From: Xanthobacteraceae bacterium
Lineage (GTDB): Bacteria > Pseudomonadota > Alphaproteobacteria > Rhizobiales > Xanthobacteraceae
Direction: 5' to 3'
Assembly: GCA_030037185.1 (NCBI GenBank)
Contig: JASHRR010000902.1
Span: 1-8,833 of the forward strand
Length of the DNA stretch: 8,833 nucleotides
Each line of letters starts with the position of its first letter. Position 1 is the first letter of the stretch. This document shows, one piece after another, positions 1 through 5,594 of this stretch. The notes beneath the pieces were generated by a model. That model was not told where the DNA came from. It saw only the letters and a program-made list of their open reading frames with translations, and did not search any database. The translations under genes and the position numbers were made by a program.

Positions 1-614
1 TCCCGAATCAGATAGCCAAAAGCGGATCATATCGCGATCGAGCGCGCCACAGAAAAACACCGAAAACTCCAACGATTCCAGCAATTCAGAGCGATTCAAG
101 TAGCTATGGAAGCGGTATAAACGATCTGCGGCAGCTCGCGTGGACAGCACATTGACTAATCGCCGAGACTGATTTCGTTGGACAACTGGAGACGCGCAGC
201 ATCGCAAGAAGGTTGCGCTCTCATGCTGCGGAAAAGATCAGGCATGTGATGCACCAGGGTGAGCCTTACTTTCAACCAGGTTCTGTACAGCGGCCTCGAA
301 TAGCTTATGGTCTTTCGATACCAGTTCCGTGCGCGTGACTATCATTGCGAGGAGCTCGGCATCAGGATTTGTAGTTCCCAGGTGATTTCGGCGTTGCTGA
401 TTATAATCAGCTTGGGCGATGCCGTTGGCGAGTTGTTCGGCGTTGCTCTTATCGATGGCGAAGGCTTCGATACATCGCTGGAGGCGTTGCTGCCCGAGGA
501 GCTGATCGATGCAGCGGACAACGCCGTCAAGTCGTCCCTCACCTTTGTTGCGCCTGCGATTCGGCCAGTCACTCAGGGGATGATGGACACCAGTTGGGAC
601 ACCCGCAGCTTTGG

Positions 615-645
615 CTAAGTTATTGATTTTCTTGGCGCTCCCTAC
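615..645. repeat. Imperfect 31-bp direct repeat, copy A
   Basis: This copy matches 1628-1658 at 25 of 31 positions in the same orientation. Read on the minus strand, both copies have a conserved start GTAGGGAG, a conserved centre AAAATCAA and a conserved end TTAG. The two copies are about 1 kb apart and bracket the toxin-antitoxin pair. This arrangement suggests an attachment-site duplication or the ends of a former mobile unit. No integrase gene is visible in the window, so that reading is inference. Confidence 0.5.
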
Positions 646-656
646 TGGAGGGAGCG
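636..656. repeat. Perfect 8-bp hairpin overlapping repeat A
   Basis: CGCTCCCT (636-643) and AGGGAGCG (649-656) pair perfectly around a 5-base loop. There is no T-run on either side, so it is not a typical intrinsic terminator. It overlaps one end of repeat copy A and could be part of a recombination site. Confidence 0.45.
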
Positions 657-852
657 GACGGCTGCAGAAACCTCGATAAAATGGGCATTTCTTCGCTTGT
701 CTGCCGAGACCGTGATATTGCCCGCGCGTACCACTGGCAACATAGGCCGCCGAGAGACGAGGGCGAGACGGCCACCATCGCGGTTGCCGGTCAACCGCCC
801 AATCTGCTCCTGTTGACGACCGGGGCTTGTAATCATCGCTGCAATGCCTATT

Positions 853-869
853 GTAGTGAATATAACTAC
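853..869. promoter_or_regulatory. Candidate antitoxin operator / -10 region
   Basis: The inverted repeat GTAGT-N7-ACTAC lies 15 bases before the antitoxin start codon. It contains TATAAC (861-866), a good -10-like hexamer. Phd/YefM-type antitoxins usually autorepress by binding palindromes over their own promoter, so the position fits. I see no convincing -35 at the right spacing; TTGACG at 813-818 is too far upstream. Confidence 0.35.
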
Positions 870-872
870 TTT

Positions 873-876
873 GGAG
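873..876 (+). promoter_or_regulatory. Ribosome binding site of antitoxin gene
   Basis: GGAG lies 7 bases before ATG 884. It favours that ATG over the in-frame TTG at 878, which would overlap the site. Confidence 0.6.
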
Positions 877-883
877 TTTGCGA

Positions 884-1129
884 ATGGAAGAAGCCGTCTC
901 GGCCGCCGATGCCAACCGCAGGTTCTCTCTTCTTCTACGCGGCGTGCGCGAAGGGCGCAGCTATGTCGTGACCAGCCATGGAAAACCCGTTGCGCGGCTC
1001 ATCCCCGCCGGCAAGCACCACGATGTGGCGGCAAGCGCGAGGGAGACACTGCTGGCACGTCTGGAAAAGCAACCCGTCATGCAAGCAGGACGATGGACAC
1101 GCGATGAACTTTATGAGGATGAAAGGTGA
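884..1129 (+). CDS. Phd/YefM-family antitoxin
   Basis: This 81-residue protein is the likely antidote to the PIN-domain toxin encoded next to it. The N-terminal half (about residues 5-42) has the Phd/YefM pattern: a helix with Ala-Asp-Ala-Asn-Arg-Arg-Phe, a 'VREGRSYVVTSHGKPVARLIP'-type strand-turn-strand (split here as VREGRSYVVTSHG then KPVARLIP), and then a charged, probably flexible tail. The tail ends in an acidic/aromatic segment (RWTRDELYEDER) typical of the toxin-wrapping end. ATG 884 is chosen because GGAG sits 7 bases before it; an in-frame TTG at 878 is less likely. The stop codon overlaps the toxin start (GTGA), so the two are translationally coupled. By family behaviour it should bind its own promoter and repress the pair, alone or with toxin. 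The family assignment is firm; target and toxicity are inferred. Confidence 0.85.
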   Translation: MEEAVSAADANRRFSLLLRGVREGRSYVVTSHGKPVARLIPAGKHHDVAASARETLLARLEKQPVMQAGRWTRDELYEDER

Positions 1130-1575
1130 GGGTCGCCCTGGACACGAACGTCCTCGGCTATGCGGAAGGTATCAATGGGGCTGAGCGGCGTGACGCCGCT
1201 TTGGCCCTCATTCGCAAACTTCCTCAAGAAGCAGGCGTCGTCCCGATCCAGGTTCTCGGCGAGCTTTTCAATGTCCTCGTTCGCATGGCAGGAAAGTCGC
1301 GTCGCGAAGCCCGTGATGCTTTGCTGAGTTGGCGCGATACGTTTTCCGTGGTCGAGACCTCCTCTGAAGCCATGCTGGCGGCGGCCGATCTAGCGATGAA
1401 CCACCAATTGGGAATATGGGATGCGGTCATCCTCTCGGCTGCCGCACAGGGCGGGTGCCGATTGCTTTTATCCGAGGACCTTCAGGACGGTTTCACCTGG
1501 GCCGGGGTGACGGTGGTCAATCCATTCGCTTCGCCGCGACACGCCCTTCTGCAAGCCTTATTGGAAGAAGAATGA
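1126..1575 (+). CDS. vapC: VapC-like PIN-domain toxin (ribonuclease)
   Basis: This 149-residue PIN-domain protein is of normal length for a VapC-type toxin. The acidic metal-binding set is complete: Asp6 in ALDTN, Glu46 in QVLGELFNV, Asp99 in GIWDAVIL, and Asp118 in LLSEDLQDG. PIN toxins are Mg2+-dependent RNases that cleave tRNA or rRNA when freed from their antitoxin, and the intact site suggests an active enzyme. The start is GTG 1126, overlapping the antitoxin TGA by four bases; there is no separate strong ribosome site, as expected for coupled translation. The antitoxin partner is Phd/YefM-like rather than AbrB-like, a common mixed pairing. The module lies between two direct repeats in a region rich in element remnants, which suggests it stabilises, or was carried by, mobile DNA. 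Confidence 0.9.
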   Translation: MRVALDTNVLGYAEGINGAERRDAALALIRKLPQEAGVVPIQVLGELFNVLVRMAGKSRREARDALLSWRDTFSVVETSSEAMLAAADLAMNHQLGIWDAVILSAAAQGGCRLLLSEDLQDGFTWAGVTVVNPFASPRHALLQALLEEE

Positions 1576-1627
1576 CAGGTCGCATCGCAAAGCTTTTTGT
1601 TACCCAGCATCAAACTATTAAACTCCT

Positions 1628-1658
1628 CTAAATCCTTGATTTTGTTAGCTCTCCCTAC
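1628..1658. repeat. Imperfect 31-bp direct repeat, copy B
   Basis: This is the second copy of the repeat at 615-645 (25 of 31 identical, same orientation). It begins about 50 bases after the toxin stop codon. The DUF3987-like remnant begins only about 11 bases after it, which makes it a plausible boundary of a former integrated element. Confidence 0.5.
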
Positions 1659-1669
1659 AACCCGACAAG

Positions 1670-1856
1670 ATGTTTTCTCTGCCCGACCTCTACCAGAAAG
1701 GGCCGTACGCGATCCGCGACAAGGCGACGGCCATGAAGGTCGTTTGCATCCTCGAGGACCACGGCTATCTCAGCTCGGCTGAATGGAGGGGCAGTGATCG
1801 GCGGTGTGCGCCGTAAGGACGTGTGGAAGCTGGTGCCAGAGGAAACGCAGCCATGA
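1670..1856 (+). pseudogene. C-terminal remnant of DUF3987-type protein, frameshifted
   Basis: The first part reads MFSLPDLYQKGPYAIRDKAT and continues to ILEDHGYL in one frame (1670 to about 1775). The family-like ending GGVRRKDVWKLVPEETQP then appears in another frame, stopping at TGA 1854-1856. Together they resemble the last 50-60 residues of the primase/helicase-like DUF3987 proteins on alphaproteobacterial integrative elements, which end in a small winged-helix-like segment. A frameshift between about 1775 and 1793 splits it, and the rest of the gene (several hundred residues) is absent: an in-frame TAG at 1646-1648 closes the frame upstream. The stop overlaps the next gene's ATG, as expected for an operon pair. 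The family call comes from remembered sequence style and was not searched. Confidence 0.5.
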
Positions 1857-2305
1857 CGAGCTTCACAAGGTTCGACCCAAAGGCGTTTCTCAAAAATGAA
1901 GACCAAACAGGCCAAGCTGCTAAACCTGCTAAAGTTGAGATTACCCCTGAACCGACTTTAGCAGGTTTAGCAGGTTTAGCGGGCGGGCAAGCTCGCCATA
2001 GCATTTTCATTCCCGACCCGGACAGTGCCCGCGAGGATGCTCCTGGAAGCTGTGAAAATAGCTCCGCAGCCGATGTGAAAGCAGATCTGGCGTGGCTGAG
2101 CCCGGCGGCGCAGACCGCCATCACTACTGAGCCCGACGGCACCACAGAAGCCTATATCCGCCAACCCAATGGCCAGTGGTCTACCCCGCTCCCGGTGCTA
2201 CCGCCTTCCTTCGAGAGGCCCGGCAGCTTCTCCCTGCCCGTCTGCTCCGGGTGGTGCAGCGGCTGTGGTGAACCTTCAATTTGGCGCAGGGATAAACCGC
2301 AGGGG
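1853..2305 (+). pseudogene. Truncated accessory protein of the DUF3987 locus
   Basis: This frame starts at ATG 1853, overlaps the remnant upstream by ATGA, and is preceded by AGAGGA. It opens MTSFTRFDPKAFL, then has a Lys-Pro-Ala stretch (about 23-28) and a Leu-Ala-Gly repeat (about 36-44). I associate this architecture with small genes found directly downstream of DUF3987 genes in rhizobial mobile elements. Near residues 131-138 there is a CxxC pair followed by Trp-Arg-Arg-Asp-Lys-Pro-Gln-Gly, which resembles the first half of a zinc-ribbon; the second Cys pair is missing. At about 2305 the sequence changes to an IS66-type transposase tail read in another frame, and the open frame runs on to TGA/TAG-type closure at 2383 through unrelated residues. 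I therefore call it 3'-truncated. Its function is unknown. Confidence 0.5.
1917..1973. repeat. 19-bp perfect inverted repeat inside coding sequence
   Basis: The left arm 1917-1935 (CTGCTAAACCTGCTAAAGT) is the exact reverse complement of 1955-1973, with a 19-base spacer. The arms encode the Lys-Pro-Ala and Leu-Ala-Gly stretches of the truncated gene. The right arm continues as a nine-base tandem (TTAGCAGGT). In RNA this would form a stable 19-bp hairpin shortly after the start codon. Confidence 0.8.
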
Positions 2306-2430
2306 GAAATTCAACTGAGAAGGGTCTTCGTGACTTCCTTATTCTCCTCAGTATTTGCCAGACGTGCAAAGTCAAGAATGTAGACTTCCTCGAGTTTCTG
2401 CGTTCTGGTTTTAGGAACGTTGACGATTTC
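2306..2430 (+). pseudogene. IS66-type transposase C-terminal remnant
   Basis: Reading from ACT 2314 gives TEKGLRDFLILLSICQTCK followed by VKNVDFLEFLRSGFRNVDDF. This resembles the extreme C-terminus of IS66-family DDE transposases, where a 'EKG.RDYL.LLS.CETCK...FL.FLRSG' block follows the last catalytic segment. Only about 40 residues remain; an in-frame TAA at 2293-2295 and the truncated gene upstream show that everything before this is gone. The frame stays open to TGA 2488-2490, but residues after about 2430 no longer look related. No terminal inverted repeat was identified. It is a dead fragment, and probably the event that truncated the gene at 1853-2305. Confidence 0.6.
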
Positions 2431-2674
2431 GCGGTCGGCAAAAGGGCGGGGCGATCACGTACTGCAAACTGCGACGCGAAGCAGGTCTGAGGCAGCGCGG
2501 GGTCCGATGAGTGCATCGTATCGCGCGGCCATGTCGGGTCATGGGCGGCCAATCAGACACCGTGACTGGTATGTCCGAAGTTACGTGAACTGCGGATGTG
2601 CCAAGACGAAGGGTCGCCACTCCGGCTTCGGGCCAATTCCGGACTGGTGCAGCGCGATAAGTTGCCCCTAAAGG

Positions 2675-2703
2675 TCTGCGCCAAACGTAGGGATTGGCGC
2701 AGA
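2675..2703 (-). terminator. Likely terminator hairpin of the minus-strand operon
   Basis: TCTGCGCCAA (2675-2684) and TTGGCGCAGA (2694-2703) form a perfect 10-bp stem with a 9-base loop. It begins about 15 bases past the stop of the ThDP enzyme gene. On the minus strand it is followed by CCTTTAGGGG, a weak T-run, so termination may be partial. The placement is the main support. Confidence 0.55.
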
Positions 2704-2718
2704 ATTTACCGATTGGCT

Positions 2719-4380
2719 TTACTCGCCGGTATTTTCCAGATGCTGCGCTATCTCCCAGCTGACGGGCAATTCAACGTCGCCATTGATACGAATGTTGACA
2801 ATCACCGGGCCGTCTTCGACCGCGAGCGCTTTATCGATCTCGCCGAAATCGTCGGGCTGATTGACTCGGAAACCCTTTGCGCCAAAGCCGACGGCCAATT
2901 TCTCGAAATCGGGCTGAGCAACCTCCGCGTATTTCGTCGGGAAGCCTTTGTGGACAAGGTCGTGCCGTTCCTGCCCGACCGCATTGTCGTTGAACACGAA
3001 AACGGTGAGCGGCAGGTTGTGACTGACAGCGGTGTGAAAATCGGACACGTTCATGATGAACGAAGCATCCGCGGTAACGTGCGTAACCCGCTTTCCGGGT
3101 CGCGCAAAGCAGGCGCCTAGCGCAATCGCCAAGCCTTGCCCGACGGCGCCGAAATCCGCTCCGAGAGTCCAATTGTCGGCACTGGCACTGGTTATTGCCT
3201 GAACGGCCACCATGAGAGCGTGACCGCCATCGAACACTAGAATGCGATCTCGCTTTGGCAGCTTGTCTTCCAGATAGTTGGCGGCGCGGCGCGGATCAAC
3301 CCACTTGCCGTCGTCGTAAGTTATGGCCGGCGGCTTGCGCTGTTTGATTTTCTGCACCGTCACCGCATCCGGCTGACGGCCGGGCTTGCCGCCTTCCTTT
3401 AGTTTATCGAGCAGCGCCACGACGGCCGCCTTCGAGTCGGCTTCAAGGCCGATGGTAATCCGCGCAAACCAGCCGAAGGCATCCTCCCGGTCGTCGATCT
3501 GGATGATCTTCTTGCCGTTTTCGAGAATCTTGCCGAAGTGTGTGGTCCACTCATTCAAGCTCGCGCCGACGACGATCATGACATCGCTTTCGGTCAACGT
3601 ATCGACGGCGAGGTCTGTGCCCAGGCCACCGCTGACACCGAGATGAAGCGGGTACTGAGAACAAAAACCTGCCGCATACAGAGTGGTTGTCACCGGCGCG
3701 CCGAGATACTCAGCCAATTTCTGGACTTCCGCCTCCGCCTTTCCCTGGGCGGCGCCAAGCCCGCAAAGAATGGTCGGCCGTTGGGCGCCAGCCAGTATCC
3801 TGGCAGCTTCGGCAACATCGTCCGGTCGAGGTGGCTGCAAGGTCTTCGCCTTGTACATCGGGCGATACTTCCAGTTTTTATCCGTCAGGACATTGTGCTG
3901 GATGTCCTGCGGCATGTTGAGAACAAACGGCCCTTTCCTTGCCTTGAGCTGGCGGAAGGCTTCGCCAAGGCAGTAATCGACATTGTCGGGGTGCTCGATT
4001 TTCACCGTCGCACCGGCCGTGAGCAGCGCCATGGCGTGCTGGTCGAGCATACCTTGCGGGTTGTAGGGATCACGCAGGGAAGCGTGCCCAGCCAGAAGCA
4101 AGACCGGCGATCGATGCAAGCGAGTGTGAACAAGCGAGTGGGTTGCATTGGCATAGCCGGGGCCTTGCGTGGTGGCGCAAAGGCCGATCTTGCCCGTGAG
4201 GCGGGAATAGCCGTCAGCCATGCCGACGGCCGCTGTCTCATGATGGGCGTGAACGTATTTGAGCCCGTGCTTTTCACACAGCTCCACGATGATATCCTGG
4301 TTGGCGTCACCCATGACGGCGAAAAGGTGATCGATGCCTTCAGCCGCAATCGCGGTGGCGAGCGCTTCCAGTACCTTCAT
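2719..4380 (-). CDS. ThDP-dependent enzyme, acetolactate synthase-like
   Basis: This 553-residue cytoplasmic protein has the three-domain fold of the acetolactate synthase/pyruvate decarboxylase superfamily. The N-terminal pyrimidine-binding domain (about 1-165) carries the cofactor-activating glutamate, Glu48 in HAHHETAAVGMADGY. A central domain follows (about 190-320), then the C-terminal diphosphate-binding domain (about 365-530). In the last, the usual Gly-Asp-Gly...Asn-Asn motif reads Ala436-Thr/Ala-region TADASF (Asp438) and FND (Asn464), at the same spacing as in acetolactate synthase. The metal-binding Asp and Asn are kept but both glycines are replaced. ATG 4380 is chosen because GGAGGT lies 4 bases before it; the frame opens further upstream to 4446 without such a site. 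Candidate reactions are 2-oxoacid decarboxylation or carboligation; the substrate cannot be told. No small regulatory subunit gene is nearby, which argues against a housekeeping ilvB. Confidence 0.85.
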   Translation of the reverse strand: MKVLEALATAIAAEGIDHLFAVMGDANQDIIVELCEKHGLKYVHAHHETAAVGMADGYSRLTGKIGLCATTQGPGYANATHSLVHTRLHRSPVLLLAGHASLRDPYNPQGMLDQHAMALLTAGATVKIEHPDNVDYCLGEAFRQLKARKGPFVLNMPQDIQHNVLTDKNWKYRPMYKAKTLQPPRPDDVAEAARILAGAQRPTILCGLGAAQGKAEAEVQKLAEYLGAPVTTTLYAAGFCSQYPLHLGVSGGLGTDLAVDTLTESDVMIVVGASLNEWTTHFGKILENGKKIIQIDDREDAFGWFARITIGLEADSKAAVVALLDKLKEGGKPGRQPDAVTVQKIKQRKPPAITYDDGKWVDPRRAANYLEDKLPKRDRILVFDGGHALMVAVQAITSASADNWTLGADFGAVGQGLAIALGACFARPGKRVTHVTADASFIMNVSDFHTAVSHNLPLTVFVFNDNAVGQERHDLVHKGFPTKYAEVAQPDFEKLAVGFGAKGFRVNQPDDFGEIDKALAVEDGPVIVNIRINGDVELPVSWEIAQHLENTGE

Positions 4381-4384
4381 GGTG

Positions 4385-4390
4385 ACCTCC
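4385..4390 (-). promoter_or_regulatory. Strong ribosome binding site of ThDP enzyme gene
   Basis: On the minus strand GGAGGT stands 4 bases before ATG 4380. It decides the start against the upstream extension to 4446. Confidence 0.75.
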
Positions 4391-4493
4391 ACTCGATGGC
4401 GCACGTTATCGCGCGGCGAATTTTCAAGATTTGGCTGGCGATGCAACGTTACGGCAGCGCTGAGGCCGGCGTATATAATGTCTTTCTATTAGA

Positions 4494-4512
4494 GGCGGCC
4501 GCTCGCGCCGCC
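4494..4512 (-). repeat. GC-rich hairpin between receiver and enzyme genes
   Basis: GGCGGC (4494-4499) and GCCGCC (4507-4512) form a 6-bp stem with a 7-base loop, two bases past the receiver gene stop. The minus strand continues with TCTAATAG, not a clear T-run. An AT-rich CATTATATAC follows (4471-4480), which could be a -10 for the enzyme gene. The 133-base gap may therefore separate two transcription units; the evidence is weak. Confidence 0.3.
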
Positions 4513-4513
4513 G

Positions 4514-4906
4514 TCACGGCCTGCGGCTCGATGCTTGGAGTTCCGAGCCAATGGCCGCAAGCAATTCCCGTGTGTCGAATGGCTTTTCGAAAAGAAGCCG
4601 TCCGCCGCGCGCCGCCTCGTGCTCTGCGGTCGCGAACTCATGACGGCCGGTAATCAGGATAACCGGTAGAGCTGGTCGGGAAATCCTGATGGTCTGCTGA
4701 AGCGCGAACCCGTCGGCATCCGGCATACCGATGTCCGATATGACGCAGTCCACTTCGGCGATTGCCGTCTCCAGGAACTGCTTTGCCGAAGCAAACAATC
4801 GGACCCTGTAGCCAGCCGACTCCAGCAAATCTTCGAGCGATTCGAGAACGCGGTAGTCGTCGTCAACCACCGCCACTACAGGCTTTGCGGACGAAGACAC
4901 GACCAT
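4514..4906 (-). CDS. Single-domain response regulator (CheY-like receiver)
   Basis: This 130-residue protein consists of one receiver domain and no output domain. It has the acidic pocket Asp15-Asp16-Asp17, the phospho-acceptor Asp58 in VISDIGMPD, Thr86 in LITGRH, and Lys108 in FEKPF, so it should be phosphorylatable. The start ATG 4906 follows AGGAAGAG by a few bases. It lies 61 bases after the FixJ-type regulator gene in the same direction, with the kinase upstream, so the kinase may phosphorylate both receivers. Stand-alone receivers typically act as phosphate sinks, as relay proteins or by protein-protein contact. The region between Thr86 and Lys108 is rich in Glu/Ala/Arg and less conserved. 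The role here is inferred from context. Confidence 0.85.
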   Translation of the reverse strand: MVVSSSAKPVVAVVDDDYRVLESLEDLLESAGYRVRLFASAKQFLETAIAEVDCVISDIGMPDADGFALQQTIRISRPALPVILITGRHEFATAEHEAARGGRLLFEKPFDTRELLAAIGSELQASSRRP

Positions 4907-4956
4907 TTCTCTTCCTTTGGCCGCAGGATAACTCTTTAAAGCATCCTACGACTATC

Positions 4957-4968
4957 ATGTATTTACAT
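4957..4968. repeat. Short palindrome between the two regulator genes
   Basis: ATGTA-TT-TACAT ends on the first base of the FixJ-type gene stop codon (4968), within the short gap before the receiver gene. It could be a regulator site; at 12 bases it may also be chance. Confidence 0.25.
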
Positions 4969-5594
4969 TAGGTGGATGGGGGCGCTGGTATATTCAGCCT
5001 TTCCGCCATGCGCACCAAATCCGCGATAGAACCGGCCCTCATCTTCTGCATGACCTTGCTACGATGAATCTGCAGGGTAACTTCGCTAATGCCTAATTCC
5101 GCGGCAGCTTGTTTGTTCAGCAATCCGCTCACCACCAGTGGCAATACCTCACGCTCGCGTGGAGTAAGCGAAGCGTACCGGTTTTCGAGCTTCGCCAGTT
5201 CGGCTCGACGGTACCGCGCGTCGCGATCGCGGATCAGGGCGGCATTTATGGCCTGCAAAAGCTGTTCTTCATCGATCGGCTTCGTCAAGAAGTCGATTGC
5301 GCCGGCTTTCATCGCGCGGACCGAAGATGGGATATCTCCGTGACCGGTAATAAACACGATCGGCGGATGCTGCGTCGGCGCGATGGTGTCTTGCAGTTCA
5401 AGACCGTCGATGTCCGGCAGCGACACATCCAGAACCAGACAGCTGGGCAAATCTGGATTGCCGAAGCGAAGGTACTCAGCCGCAGATTGAAACGCGACGG
5501 ACTCAAGATTACGCGAGGCTAGCCAATCAGAAATCGCTTCCCGCACCCTGAAATCATCGTCCACGATGATGACCAACTCAGATTTTTTAGTCAT
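4968..5594 (-). CDS. FixJ/NarL-type two-component response regulator
   Basis: This 208-residue transcription regulator has two domains. The receiver (about 6-120) carries Asp12-Asp13-Asp14, phospho-acceptor Asp56 in LVLDVSLPD, Thr83 in FITGHGD and Lys105 in FLTKPID. The LuxR-type helix-turn-helix (about 142-201) has SLTPREREVL, a scaffold helix, and the recognition helix around SEVTLQIHRSKVMQKM. This is the FixJ/NodW/TodT group, where phosphorylation drives dimerisation and promoter activation. ATG 5594 is preferred (GGAAG six bases upstream), although an in-frame GTG sits just before it at 5597. The gene overlaps the kinase 3' end by 8 bases, so the two are translationally coupled and almost certainly cognate. 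The likely targets are its own operon or the downstream enzyme gene; no binding site could be proven. Confidence 0.92.
   Translation of the reverse strand: MTKKSELVIIVDDDFRVREAISDWLASRNLESVAFQSAAEYLRFGNPDLPSCLVLDVSLPDIDGLELQDTIAPTQHPPIVFITGHGDIPSSVRAMKAGAIDFLTKPIDEEQLLQAINAALIRDRDARYRRAELAKLENRYASLTPREREVLPLVVSGLLNKQAAAELGISEVTLQIHRSKVMQKMRAGSIADLVRMAERLNIPAPPST

Larger units (their letters stand above)
1..850. other. Unassigned region with weak open frames
   Basis: I recognise no gene here. On the minus strand one frame is open from the antitoxin start region down to a TGA at 238-240, and the same frame stays open from 237 to the left edge. It could therefore be one decayed gene with an internal stop, or chance. 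Its translation matches no family I know. A second short minus-strand frame (836-642) ends with a TAG inside the hairpin at 636-656. A + strand frame at 307-618 is about as plausible as the minus frame opposite it, so neither is convincing. I read the stretch as degenerate accessory DNA. Confidence 0.4.

Noticed and set aside
307..618. + strand open frame of 103 codons
   Set aside because: No ribosome site or recognisable family was seen, and the minus strand is equally open here; the coding strand cannot be decided.
636..660. Possible tRNA 3' end (minus strand ...GTAGGGAGCGCCA)
   Set aside because: The sequence resembles a tRNA acceptor end, but no T-arm (GTTCRANNC) or other cloverleaf parts are found upstream.
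1765..2145. Minus-strand frame of 126 codons with AKPAKPAKVG-like repeat
   Set aside because: It is the antisense of the inverted repeat in the + strand gene, which has the better start, ribosome site and operon overlap.
4441..4470. Possible sigma-54 promoter before the enzyme gene (minus strand TGCCGTAACGTTGCA)
   Set aside because: The -12 TTGC part fits but the -24 element lacks the required GG; the match is too weak to claim.
3538..4653. Long + strand open frame of 371 codons
   Set aside because: It lies antisense to the well-supported ThDP enzyme gene, shows no family pattern, and has the codon bias expected of a shadow frame in GC-rich DNA.
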